Positions 52,152 to 60,853 of a DNA stretch of 64,000 nucleotides are shown here, piece by piece. This DNA is from Microsaccharimonas sp964523145. Lineage in GTDB: Bacteria; Patescibacteriota; Saccharimonadia; Saccharimonadales; Saccharimonadaceae. Each line of letters opens with the position of its first letter. Positions within the stretch are counted from its first letter, which is position 1. The notes beneath the pieces were generated by a model. That model ran no database searches. It was not told the origin of the DNA and saw nothing but the letters and a program-made list of their open reading frames with translations. The translations under genes and the position numbers were made by a program. The stretch spans positions 15,682 through 79,681 of the forward strand of contig CAZFYB010000005.1 in assembly GCA_964523145.1 (NCBI GenBank), given 5' to 3'.

Positions 52152-53918
52152 CTAAAGCGTTCGTTGTACGATAGCACGAGTAAAGAATTCGAGCGTGTCG
52201 CCGATCTCGAGTTGTACCTTTTTAGTGGTTTTCAAGTTAAGCCCACACATGTCGCCTTCAAATACTTCTTTCGATTCAATCTTTTCACGCTGCAAACCAG
52301 TAAGTTCAGCTTCACCAAGCACTTCAGCCTTACGTTTCATACGTACAAGTAGCCCAGGGCTTACTTTTCCACTTTTCACTAAACCACCAGCGATGATTTC
52401 ATCTTTCATTGTCCTAAACACACCCTTAATTTCGAGGGTTCCCACTTCAGTTTCAACCACTTCAGGGGCAAGCAGTTTTTCCATCGAGTTCTTCGCGTCA
52501 TCAAGCAGTTCATAAATAACCTTATACAGGCGAACTTCAGTACGTTCGCGAGTAGCGAGTTGCTTCACCGCAGGAGGGAGCTCAACATTGAAACCATAAA
52601 TAACGGTCTTCTCGTCAGCTGCCAAACGAATATCGTTTTCAGTAATATTACCAACGCCACTACCAACAACATGCAGAGCAACTTCTCCACCGGTGTCAAT
52701 CACCTTTAGGCTATCGATTACAGAGGTAAGTGAACCTTGTACATCGGCCTTAACGATCACGTTAAAGTCTTGGGCTTCGTGTTTTTGGGTCATAAGTTTC
52801 AACATGTCAGCACCAGTCACATTCGTACTTGCAGCATTTTGTTCACGCTCAGTCCGAACAATACTCGCCTTGGCTTTAGCTTCTTTTTCACTCTTTACTA
52901 CTTCGAAAATATCACCAAATTGAGGTAATTCTTTAAATCCAGAAATAGTCACCGGCGTAGATGGACCGGCTTCTTTAATTGTCTTACCGGTAAAGTCTTG
53001 CATGGTGCGTACTTTCCCGTACGCCGTTCCCGCAACTAAGAATGAGCTCGGTTTTAACAAACCTTGTTCAACCAAAAGCCCTACTACTGCACCGCGGCCG
53101 GTTTCCATGTGTGATTCAATCACCAAGCCTTCAGCTGGTACATCAATGTCAGCCTTAAGCTCTTCAATATCAGCAACAAGCAGCACCATATCGAGTAGCT
53201 TGTCGATACCAGCACCAGTTTTTGCACTCACCTCTACCATGACTACATCACCCCCCCATTCTTCTGGGTTCAAATTGTGTTCAGTCGCGAGTTGGGTTTT
53301 AACCAGTTGCGGGTTAGCTGCTTCTTTATCAACCTTGTTAATCGCCACGACAATTTTTGCGTTGGCTGTTCGAGCAAAACGAATTGCTTCAATAGTTTGT
53401 GGCTTCACACCATCATCAGCGGCGACAACAATAATAACTACGTCTGTAAGAGTTGCGCCGTGCTGGCGAAGTGCCGCAAAGGCTTCGTGGCCAGGGGTGT
53501 CGAGCAATGTAATAGATCGGTCATTACGGACCGTTTGATATGCGCTAATGTGCTGGGTAATACCGCCAGCTTCACCATCAACTACTTTTTGACCTAAAAT
53601 AGCGTCAAGCAAACTCGTTTTACCATGGTCAACATGGCCCATCACTGCCACAATCGGCGGGCGGTCCACGGCTTTATCAGAAAGCTCATGAACACGCCGT
53701 TCGGTTGCTGCGTTTGACTCTTTTTTCTCAAGTTCAACATCGAGCCCTAATTCTTCAACAATAATTGTTGCGGTCTCAAAGTCGATACGCTGGTTGATAG
53801 TTGCGGCGATGCCATTTTTAAACAGCTCGCCAATCAAGGTTGTTACCGGAAGATTAAGCACTTCGGCAAGTTCACCTACAGTGATCGAATCGGCAATCGA
53901 TAAGACTTTTTCTGCCAT
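52152..53918 (-). CDS. infB: Translation initiation factor IF-2
   Basis: A 588-residue GTPase that delivers initiator tRNA. An IF2_N domain (about 3-58) precedes the G domain with GHVDHGKTS near 93, DTPGH near 140 and NKVD near 195. Domains II, III and IV follow. The long variable N-terminal region of larger IF-2 proteins is missing. AAAGGAGC and a small hairpin lie before the ATG. It follows the S1-domain gene. Confidence 0.95.
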   Translation of the reverse strand: MAEKVLSIADSITVGELAEVLNLPVTTLIGELFKNGIAATINQRIDFETATIIVEELGLDVELEKKESNAATERRVHELSDKAVDRPPIVAVMGHVDHGKTSLLDAILGQKVVDGEAGGITQHISAYQTVRNDRSITLLDTPGHEAFAALRQHGATLTDVVIIVVAADDGVKPQTIEAIRFARTANAKIVVAINKVDKEAANPQLVKTQLATEHNLNPEEWGGDVVMVEVSAKTGAGIDKLLDMVLLVADIEELKADIDVPAEGLVIESHMETGRGAVVGLLVEQGLLKPSSFLVAGTAYGKVRTMQDFTGKTIKEAGPSTPVTISGFKELPQFGDIFEVVKSEKEAKAKASIVRTEREQNAASTNVTGADMLKLMTQKHEAQDFNVIVKADVQGSLTSVIDSLKVIDTGGEVALHVVGSGVGNITENDIRLAADEKTVIYGFNVELPPAVKQLATRERTEVRLYKVIYELLDDAKNSMEKLLAPEVVETEVGTLEIKGVFRTMKDEIIAGGLVKSGKVSPGLLVRMKRKAEVLGEAELTGLQREKIESKEVFEGDMCGLNLKTTKKVQLEIGDTLEFFTRAIVQRTL

Positions 53919-53950
53919 ACATGCTCCTTTCTTCGGTAACGAAGGGTTAA

Positions 53951-55036
53951 CTACTTAGATTTCTTGGTACTACCAGGAAGGCCAAGTGAGATTTTGCGGT
54001 TATCTTTTTCAATGTCGAGAACAACGAAAGATTTACGCTCGTTTAAGGTAAATACCTTTTCTGGGTCAGCGGTGTCGCCTTCACCAAGCTCACTCACGTG
54101 AACCAGTGCTTCAACAGCTGGGCTAATCTGTACGAAGGCACCAAATGGTGTAATACGAGTTACCGTACCTTCAACAGTTTCACCTGCCTTGAATTGCTCT
54201 ACTTCGCTCATCCAAGGGTCTTCAGTAAGTTGTTTCATACTAAGGCTTAGGCGGTCTTTATCTATAGCAATGATTTTCGCTTCGATGTTTTGGCCAACTT
54301 TTACGTAATCACCAGGGTTGTTTACACGTTCCCAGCTAATTTCGCTAATGTGAACTAAACCTTCAATACCTTCAACGTTTACGAAGATACCGTAGTCAAC
54401 AACACCGGTTGCAACACCCTTAACGGTGTCACCAACAGTAAGTTTTTCAAATCGAGCCGCGAGGCCTTCTTTAACGGCTTCTTTTTCACTGAAGATAAGC
54501 TTGTTAGCTTTTCGGTCAGCATCAAGAATACGCACCTTAAGGGTTTGGTTGATGAGTGCATTCAAACGTTGCAAAATCTCATCTTTATCGCTGCTACCTA
54601 CACGTGGGTAGTGTTCAGCTGAAAGTTGTGAAACAGGAAGGAATCCACGAACACCTTCGTATTCAACCAACAAACCACCTCGGTTTGCATCGTAAGGAAC
54701 AGTGTCGATAATGTCGCCACTTTCCATCTTCGCGATAACTTCGTCCCATCCCTTGTCTTTGACAGCCTTTCGGAGTGAAAGAAGAACGTATCCGTTGTCG
54801 AGTTCTGAATCAACGATACTTGCCGTTACTTCATCACCTTCGTTAAGAGTTCGAGAGAACCCTACTTCACGGCGAGGTACCATACCGACACCTTGAGGAC
54901 CGAGGTCAACGAGGATTTCGTGCTTGCGTACAACAAGTACCTTTCCATCGATCACTTCGCCCTGAGTCACTTGTTTAAGCTCTGCAGTTTCACCTGCAAG
55001 AAGCTCGTCCATTGTTATTGTTGTGGCTTTTGCCAT
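53951..55036 (-). CDS. rpsA: 30S ribosomal protein S1-like (four S1 domains)
   Basis: A 361-residue protein with four S1 RNA-binding domains (about 24-90, 108-180, 196-265 and 282-352); the third carries GIFVNVEGIEGLVHISEISWERV. E. coli S1 has six domains; four-domain forms are usual in Gram-positive-like bacteria. It helps place mRNA on the 30S subunit, although leaderless mRNAs may not need it. It is upstream of infB. Confidence 0.92.
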   Translation of the reverse strand: MAKATTITMDELLAGETAELKQVTQGEVIDGKVLVVRKHEILVDLGPQGVGMVPRREVGFSRTLNEGDEVTASIVDSELDNGYVLLSLRKAVKDKGWDEVIAKMESGDIIDTVPYDANRGGLLVEYEGVRGFLPVSQLSAEHYPRVGSSDKDEILQRLNALINQTLKVRILDADRKANKLIFSEKEAVKEGLAARFEKLTVGDTVKGVATGVVDYGIFVNVEGIEGLVHISEISWERVNNPGDYVKVGQNIEAKIIAIDKDRLSLSMKQLTEDPWMSEVEQFKAGETVEGTVTRITPFGAFVQISPAVEALVHVSELGEGDTADPEKVFTLNERKSFVVLDIEKDNRKISLGLPGSTKKSK

Positions 55037-55158
55037 AAGTCTTTTTAAGACTCCCTTCTAAAATATATTTCGGAGGCGCACCTAAATAAGGTTCACCTCA
55101 TCGATTAAGTCCATTTTACCCCATATAAGAGGAGTTGTCAAAGGCGGGAGTGTTCGTA

Positions 55159-55545
55159 TTACTGAGTACGATGCAACTGACGCACAGACAGTCCGTATGA
55201 GGTTGCTGCAAAGGCAATTACTGCCAAAACAAACAGAGCGTTTGCGGTTGCGCCGGTTGCCGGAAGTTCAGATGGAGACGTTGCATCACTTTGTTGTTCG
55301 GTGCCGTTAGGAGCGGTTTCTTCGCCTGAAGCTTCTTCCTCAGCGGTTTCCTCCTCAACAACAATAGGAGTCCCTTCGTTGCTTTGCTCTTCGAGGTTTT
55401 GCTCGGCAATCGCGATTGCGTCTTCGCGGCGCGCTTGCTCACCCCTTTCGCGTACAAGATACAGGCCACCAAAAATAAGCGCTGCTAGAACAATAATACC
55501 TACCGCCAACCAAACACCACCTCTTGTTACTCGAATCGCCATCAT
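55159..55545 (-). CDS. LPXTG-type surface protein
   Basis: A 128-residue protein. An N-terminal membrane helix (about 9-31) is followed by an acidic Glu/Thr-rich middle (35-92), then SELPATGATANALF, a hydrophobic helix and a basic tail RQLHRTQ: the LPXTG, helix and charge order of sortase substrates. No sortase is encoded in the window. Translation probably starts at ATG 55545 (GGGAGA upstream). Confidence 0.85.
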   Translation of the reverse strand: MMAIRVTRGGVWLAVGIIVLAALIFGGLYLVRERGEQARREDAIAIAEQNLEEQSNEGTPIVVEEETAEEEASGEETAPNGTEQQSDATSPSELPATGATANALFVLAVIAFAATSYGLSVRQLHRTQ

Positions 55546-55660
55546 CACATCTCCCGTTAATAGGTATAAGTATGAAACGGTTGCGGGAAAAAGACAACCT
55601 AAAGCGTTATAGCGCGCAAATCTCCCCTTCACTCAGCTTGGGATATGCTACACTTAATCT

Positions 55661-56476
55661 ATGATTGTTGCGGTGGACACCGGGGGAACAAAGACGCTTA
55701 TTGCTGGCTTCGCAGAAGACGGCACCATTACCGTTGAGCGCAAGTTTCCTACCCCTAAAAGCACTACCGACTACACCCTTGAACTCAAAGCTCACCTCGA
55801 AGACCTTTTTGGCAACGAAACAGTCGATGCTGTCATCGTTGGTATCCCTGGAATCGTTAAAAACGGCGTAGCAATATGGTGCAACAACCTTAAATGGCGA
55901 AACTTTGACGTTGCCGCTGCGCTACAAGGTATCCTTGGCGGCGCACCGCTACACATCGAAAACGATGCGAACCTTGCTGGCCTCGCTGAAACTCGCCAGC
56001 TCGATCCAATGCCTCTGTCTTCCCTGTATGTAACTGTAAGCACCGGCATAGGAAGCGGTATTATCACCGATGGAAAAATCGACCCTGGTTTGCGCCATAG
56101 CGAAGCAGGGCGTTCACTCATTGAGTACGATGGTGTGGTGCGCGAATGGGAAACATTCGCCTCTGGTAAAGCGATTCTCAAGGCATATGGTAAGTTCGCC
56201 CACGACATTAAAAGTAAACGTACATGGCACCAAATCGCCGATCGAATCAGCCGCGGCTTTTTAGCTATGATCCCTATCATACAACCTGACACTATTATTA
56301 TCGGTGGTAGTATCGGTACCTATTTCGACAAATTCGGCACCGACCTCAAAGGCATATTAAAAGAAAAACTTCCCGACCACATTCCCCTTCCTGAAATCAG
56401 GCGTGCAACTCACCCTGAACAAGCTGTTATTTATGGATGTTACTATTATGCCCTCGACTTCCTCGCTACTGAATAA
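55661..56476 (+). CDS. ROK-family sugar kinase or regulator
   Basis: A 271-residue protein of the ROK/ASKHA fold. The phosphate motif DTGGTKT is at 6-12 and the substrate-binding ENDANLAGLAE near 100-110. The zinc cluster (CxCGxxGC) typical of glucokinases and repressors is absent. No DNA-binding domain, so a kinase for glucose or an amino sugar is likely; the sugar is unknown. TACACT ends 6 nt before the ATG. Confidence 0.85.
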   Translation: MIVAVDTGGTKTLIAGFAEDGTITVERKFPTPKSTTDYTLELKAHLEDLFGNETVDAVIVGIPGIVKNGVAIWCNNLKWRNFDVAAALQGILGGAPLHIENDANLAGLAETRQLDPMPLSSLYVTVSTGIGSGIITDGKIDPGLRHSEAGRSLIEYDGVVREWETFASGKAILKAYGKFAHDIKSKRTWHQIADRISRGFLAMIPIIQPDTIIIGGSIGTYFDKFGTDLKGILKEKLPDHIPLPEIRRATHPEQAVIYGCYYYALDFLATE

Positions 56477-56903
56477 ACTCAAAACCGACTTCCCTGAACT
56501 AACATTTAGCTCAAGCTCGGCATTTTCATGGTCACCTACCACTAAAACGGTATCGTACCATCTTGAAGAAGCGCATGCCGGTGCATTTTTATTACACGAG
56601 TTGTCACACGGTATCTTAAACCACCAAGAATACAAACGTGATATTGAACTGATTGCTATGGAAACAGCCGCCTGGGAGAAAGCAAAAGCCTTAGCCAGCA
56701 CATATGCCGTTCCTGTCCATGAAGATACGGTCGAAGATAGCCTCGACACCTACCGAGAATGGTTACACTCTCGCAGTAGCTGCCCTGAGTGCACAGCAAC
56801 CGGCTTTCAAACCAGTAAAAACACGTATGAATGCGCTGCTTGCTCGCATACCTGGCGCGTCAATGAAGCTCGGCTGTGCGCACTACGCCGTTATACAACC
56901 TAA
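56448..56903 (+). CDS. HEXXH metallopeptidase-like protein with zinc ribbon
   Basis: A 151-residue protein. LLHELSHGILNHQEYKRDIEL (near 50) contains the HExxH zinc site with a downstream Glu, as in ImmA/IrrE-like zincins, and the C-terminus has a CPEC-CAAC zinc ribbon (about 109-130). The ATG at 56448 lies within the ROK gene (29-nt overlap), so the two are cotranscribed. An ATG 15 nt earlier is possible. Role unknown. Confidence 0.78.
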   Translation: MPSTSSLLNKLKTDFPELTFSSSSAFSWSPTTKTVSYHLEEAHAGAFLLHELSHGILNHQEYKRDIELIAMETAAWEKAKALASTYAVPVHEDTVEDSLDTYREWLHSRSSCPECTATGFQTSKNTYECAACSHTWRVNEARLCALRRYTT

Positions 56904-56937
56904 ATACCCCTCCGTTAAACGAAGGGGTATTTCTTTA
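56902..56937. terminator. Bidirectional terminator
   Basis: AAATACCCCT and AGGGGTATTT flank an 11-nt loop, with a T-run on each strand. It serves the ROK operon and the KGG gene. Confidence 0.85.
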
Positions 56938-56948
56938 CCATGTGCCGA

Positions 56949-57146
56949 TTAGGCGTTGGTTGGTTTGCGTCGGCGTGAAATGCGTCCACCCTTAGCGCCC
57001 GCAATACGAGCGAGGTCTGGGTTAGCGGCGAATCCACCAGTGTGACCATTTTGGCCACCTTTGCGACCAATCTTCGCGTAGAAGTCTGGGTCACGTTGTA
57101 GGTTCTTTTGCGCAGCCTTTTGGCCGCCTGCTTTTGTTCCTGCCAT
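56949..57146 (-). CDS. KGG-repeat stress-type protein
   Basis: A 65-residue protein with the pattern AGGQKAA, GRKGGQNGHTGGF and GAKGGRISRRR, like KGG (GsiB-type) stress proteins, here with a basic tail. The start was taken as MAGTKAGG because GGAGGAT precedes it and similarity begins there. A TTGACA/TAACAT promoter lies about 95 nt upstream. Members are thought to protect against dehydration or stress. Confidence 0.88.
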   Translation of the reverse strand: MAGTKAGGQKAAQKNLQRDPDFYAKIGRKGGQNGHTGGFAANPDLARIAGAKGGRISRRRKPTNA

Positions 57147-57238
57147 AGGATTTATCCTCCATATTAAAAAGATTTCCACACGCATTTGCGCACGGAAACC
57201 CTCGTTATTACCTCACACATGGTATGTGTATAGTACTT

Positions 57239-57267
57239 ATGTTACCATAGCTTATGCTTTATGTCAA
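57239..57267 (-). promoter_or_regulatory. Promoter of the KGG gene
   Basis: TTGACA, a 17-bp spacer and TAACAT on the minus strand. Confidence 0.7.
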
Positions 57268-57337
57268 GTTTTACGTAAGCACTTTTTTATTGTATTGCTG
57301 TTGTTGATAGATATGCATTTATATGGTTATGCTACTG

Positions 57338-57366
57338 TTGCACATATGCATATCGTGCGATATTAT
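57338..57366 (+). promoter_or_regulatory. Promoter of the candidate small RNA
   Basis: TTGCAC, a 17-bp spacer and TATTAT; the start would be near 57373. Confidence 0.7.
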
Positions 57367-57372
57367 AGGTAA

Positions 57373-57457
57373 GCACCTGTTTGAATCTTTTACAAAAACC
57401 AAGAGATTCATATAAAAAAAGAAAACGGCCTCATCTGCGAGATAGGCCGTTTTTGTA
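57373..57457 (+). ncRNA. Candidate small RNA of about 85 nt
   Basis: A near-consensus promoter starts transcription here and a strong terminator ends it (AAAACGGCCT at 57422-57431 and AGGCCGTTTT at 57444-57453, T tail). Between them lies a GAATCT/AGATTC hairpin and no ATG-initiated frame, so the unit would make RNA only. No known RNA family recognised. Confidence 0.55.
57422..57457 (+). terminator. Terminator of the candidate small RNA
   Basis: A perfect 10-bp stem with a 12-nt loop, then a T-run. Confidence 0.85.
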
Positions 57458-57485
57458 TAGTTGGATTAGTGTACACTAAGAGTAT

Positions 57486-58145
57486 ATGAAACGAGGAGTG
57501 TTGGGACTTATATTAATGGGTATCGCGTGTGCGTTACTTGTTGTACCCCTTTCTGCCGCCACTTCAGTCACCGAACGACTCAATACTAATCTTGCAGCTT
57601 CACAGCCCTTTGAAGGGCTCTCAGCGGCCGCACCAAGCGTTTCTAAGCCTGATTGGTATAACCGAGCAACAATCACCTACAATATTCGTTCGAATGGGTC
57701 TATTCGGGGGAGTGTTTCGGAGTTTGCCACTCAATCTAATAGTATTTTAAATGATAGCCGTGGCTGGTCACAACTCGGCACACGCTTTAAACAAGTAGAA
57801 AGTGGTGGTATGTTCAACCTTATCCTCGCTCAAGCTTCGCTACTTCCTAGCTATTCATCTGGCTGTAGCGCAGATTGGAGTTGTCGAGCGGGCAATAACG
57901 TCATTATTAACGATGACCGATGGATGGGCGCCACTACCTCTTGGAATGCCGCGGGTGGCTCACTTACCGAGTACCGTCAAATGGTGGTAAACCACGAAGT
58001 TGGTCACTGGCTTGGGCATAACCACAGTTCTTGTGGCGGTCCGGGTCAGCCAGCCCCACTCATGCAACAGCAATCAATGGACCTACAAGGGTGTGTGTTT
58101 AACCCCTGGCCAAAAGCCGATGAACTATGGAGTAACCGACTATGA
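57486..58145 (+). CDS. DUF3152-like secreted zincin
   Basis: A 219-residue exported protein. A signal peptide covers about 1-25. The fold resembles DUF3152 (actinobacterial secreted zinc-dependent protease-like): NHEVGHWLGHNHSSC near 170-184 supplies the zinc site, with PLMQQQSMDLQGC and NPWPKADE downstream. Four cysteines suggest disulfides. TACACT ends 8 nt before the ATG. The stop overlaps the next start by 4 nt. Confidence 0.85.
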   Translation: MKRGVLGLILMGIACALLVVPLSAATSVTERLNTNLAASQPFEGLSAAAPSVSKPDWYNRATITYNIRSNGSIRGSVSEFATQSNSILNDSRGWSQLGTRFKQVESGGMFNLILAQASLLPSYSSGCSADWSCRAGNNVIINDDRWMGATTSWNAAGGSLTEYRQMVVNHEVGHWLGHNHSSCGGPGQPAPLMQQQSMDLQGCVFNPWPKADELWSNRL

Positions 58146-58900
58146 AACGTGTCCGCACCCGAAACCGTATGAGTATGCGAAAGCGCCTGTTGATAATAGC
58201 CGCTATTATCGTGCCGATCCTGGCCGCTATCGGTATCTATGTATTTATGAGTTATCAAACCTGGACATCTACGAATACACAGTCGAGCGAGGCAGCATCA
58301 CAACTAAAAACAGCCATCGAATCAGAACTTGCCGGCGAAACTCCCCCTGCTTCCCTTGAAGTAGCTATAACCAAGACCCTTGAGCAATACGAAGCTATTT
58401 CGAAAAACGGCCCCTGTGCCTTGCCGGCATTATATGAATGGCAAAGCAAACTCAGCTGGTTTACCGACAGCCGAACTGAATGCCTGGACCGCATTGCGAG
58501 TTCAGAAGCACTAGCTGAAACACTCACCCCTTTACAAGCTTATTTGGAACGCGAAGCCGCGGCTGCCGAACTGACTAAAAAGACTATTGCCGACACCGCG
58601 GGCGTCACCGATTACCCTGCCGCTGCCAGCACCTGGCAAGCACTCGCGGTTAATCAAGATTTGGTTGCCGAAGGTCCTTTTAAGCCAGCCGGCACAACTA
58701 TTGCTGAGGTTGCAAAAGCAATCTCAGATGCTTATACTACCCTTGATGCAGCCATAAAAAGTGAAAACCGAGCTAGTTTTGATGAAGCCGAGAGTAATCT
58801 AACTGCTGCATATGCAAGAGTCGCCGAAATCCCGGTTGCCGCTCAAGCAGCCCGCGCACCACTTATCGACCAAGTTATTAAAGCCTACGAACAGCTTTAA
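58142..58900 (+). CDS. Membrane-anchored helical protein
   Basis: A 252-residue protein. A basic N-terminus, one membrane helix (about 15-37), then an Ala-rich, mainly helical extracytoplasmic part with two cysteines (near 92 and 110). No family recognised. It is coupled to the DUF3152-like gene, which suggests a joint role at the surface. Confidence 0.75.
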   Translation: MKRVRTRNRMSMRKRLLIIAAIIVPILAAIGIYVFMSYQTWTSTNTQSSEAASQLKTAIESELAGETPPASLEVAITKTLEQYEAISKNGPCALPALYEWQSKLSWFTDSRTECLDRIASSEALAETLTPLQAYLEREAAAAELTKKTIADTAGVTDYPAAASTWQALAVNQDLVAEGPFKPAGTTIAEVAKAISDAYTTLDAAIKSENRASFDEAESNLTAAYARVAEIPVAAQAARAPLIDQVIKAYEQL

Positions 58901-60829
58901 CTACGAACGAGCCATTTCCCATAAAGCAGGTTTGTGTCGAGGAAAATCAGTGTAACTGTTTGAAGCGAGCTCAATCAACACACTGGCTCGACCGAGCCGT
59001 TCACAAATCCAGTCATCGTATGTACCGGTAATTTGATAACTAAAGGCGCCTGATACACCAGTCATATTACGATATCGAGTTATCTGAGCATAGCGTGCCG
59101 CCAAACTTGGTGAGTTACCGCACCCATTCCCTATCGCGTAGGCGGCAGCACCGTGGTACGACATAGTCAGTTGCGGTGCAAGCTCACGAGTAAAGCGCGC
59201 CAATGCTTGCGTTTCAGGTTCAGATTCTGGAGCCGAACCACCGCCACCAGGCAGCGGGCTACCATCGACTGCTTGAACATCACTCTGCCAGTCACCAGTG
59301 TTATAATTACGATTTAAATCAACTCGCGCTGAGTTATAACGGCTGTTCATTGCCACTCCGTCCGGGTTAGCTGAAGGGACCACCACGATACGCGTACCGG
59401 CTGGGATTGCCCCAGGGTTTGCTTCAAGCTCGTTCATCCAAGCATTCATAAGTAAACGCGATGAATGCTCGTTGCCGTGAATCGAACCAACATAAAGAAC
59501 CGTTTTCGACCCTGCGCCGTAAAAGTAAGCGTTTATTGCTCTGCCTTGAGCTGAAAGGCCAATAGTTCTTGAAGAATGACAAGTAGTGCGACTATTGAAC
59601 GCCCAATCCTCATCTTGAACGATACCGCCCGCCCCTTCGAGGCCTTTTACTACCGATATTTTAAAGGCAGTACAGAAAGGAGCACCCGAATATCGCAGTA
59701 CCACTTGGTTACCCGAACGAACGGCACTCACCCCAAAGCCCTGAACAGTCACCAATTCGCCCACCTTCGCGCCTTCAGCCAACTCTTGATCAAACGTGAT
59801 CGTCATTGAGCCAGCTTGCGCCACCGAATACGAACCAACACTCACCCCAACCACCTTCGGCCCACCAGAAGTAGTGAAGTTTATAGGTGTCGGGTCAGCG
59901 AGCGTGCTGCCATCATCACCTTCGACATATGCCAGCGTTAAGGTATGACTTGCCTTTCGGTCTAATTCGTCAGGTATCGAAACAATCAGCTGCTTATCGT
60001 TTATAGCTGTCGTAACATTAAGAGGGATTTTCGCTTCACTATCATTGCGATCAAGTGTTACTTTGGCATCCACCAACACTTTATCAAAATCAAATACGAA
60101 TTCTTTTGGTTTGTTATATATCACTTGGTCATTCGTCAGGTTAGCTGCGGTTTGTACCAGCGGTAGCAACGTTGTCACTTCACCTTCGGCGACAGTGTTT
60201 ATTTTTTCATCGTTGAAATAGCGACTTAACCCAAGGGTATATTTTTGTCCATGATCAAGATCAAGCGAGGTTATATCGCAAAAAAGGGCTTTTTCTTTCG
60301 GTTCGCAGCCAGCATCAACAGCTGCTTCTTTATTAGAACTGAGCCGATATTCAAATATCGTATCGGGCTGAGTAAGCTCGATTTCGAGATCCCGAGAAGT
60401 TGGAACGGTTTTACCTATAAAACCATCCGTTTGAGCTACCGGGGCCTCGGGTACTTTTACGCTAAACTGCCGTGCTAAAAACCAGTTCCCGGTTGGGGAA
60501 ATTGCCAGGTTTGTCTCACCCGCTTCGGGCGCAGTATTAGGTGTAATACACACCTCGGTTCCAAAAATCTCCCAGTCCCCTATAGAAACGCGTTGGTTAA
60601 TCTGAGCAGCGTAGTCAGGGTTGCCGGCTACCTTGGCTGTACCTGGTGATAACGTCAGCTGTCGAACGCAAGATGGCCCTGCGTAACTAAACTGAATCGT
60701 TTTTGGTATCGCCATAACAACGATGTAAATAATCGTAAAAATAAATAGTACCCCTAAGGTCACAATGACCCATAGCGGTATGAGGGGGAAAGCGCGAAGC
60801 CCTTGGTGGTTATTAGTTGACTTAGACAC
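58901..60829 (-). CDS. Membrane-anchored M14 zinc carboxypeptidase with Ig-like domains
   Basis: A 642-residue type II membrane protein. One N-terminal helix (about 15-40) leads to extracytoplasmic beta domains like bacterial Ig folds (about 120-390). The M14 domain follows: VGSIHGNEHSSR (zinc His and Glu), DLNRNYNTGDW, SYHGAAA (third zinc His) and the catalytic Glu in VLIELASNSY. M14 enzymes at the cell surface often trim peptidoglycan peptides. It starts at GTG, with TAGAAT 7 nt before, so a leaderless message is likely. Confidence 0.9.
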   Translation of the reverse strand: MSKSTNNHQGLRAFPLIPLWVIVTLGVLFIFTIIYIVVMAIPKTIQFSYAGPSCVRQLTLSPGTAKVAGNPDYAAQINQRVSIGDWEIFGTEVCITPNTAPEAGETNLAISPTGNWFLARQFSVKVPEAPVAQTDGFIGKTVPTSRDLEIELTQPDTIFEYRLSSNKEAAVDAGCEPKEKALFCDITSLDLDHGQKYTLGLSRYFNDEKINTVAEGEVTTLLPLVQTAANLTNDQVIYNKPKEFVFDFDKVLVDAKVTLDRNDSEAKIPLNVTTAINDKQLIVSIPDELDRKASHTLTLAYVEGDDGSTLADPTPINFTTSGGPKVVGVSVGSYSVAQAGSMTITFDQELAEGAKVGELVTVQGFGVSAVRSGNQVVLRYSGAPFCTAFKISVVKGLEGAGGIVQDEDWAFNSRTTCHSSRTIGLSAQGRAINAYFYGAGSKTVLYVGSIHGNEHSSRLLMNAWMNELEANPGAIPAGTRIVVVPSANPDGVAMNSRYNSARVDLNRNYNTGDWQSDVQAVDGSPLPGGGGSAPESEPETQALARFTRELAPQLTMSYHGAAAYAIGNGCGNSPSLAARYAQITRYRNMTGVSGAFSYQITGTYDDWICERLGRASVLIELASNSYTDFPRHKPALWEMARS

Positions 60830-60853
60830 TCACTCTATTCTAGCATGACCGGT

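Larger units (their letters stand above)
57147..57372. other. Intergenic region between KGG gene and candidate small RNA
   Basis: No gene seen. It contains the KGG leader and promoter (57239-57267), A+T-rich DNA, and the promoter for the candidate RNA at 57338-57366. Confidence 0.6.
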
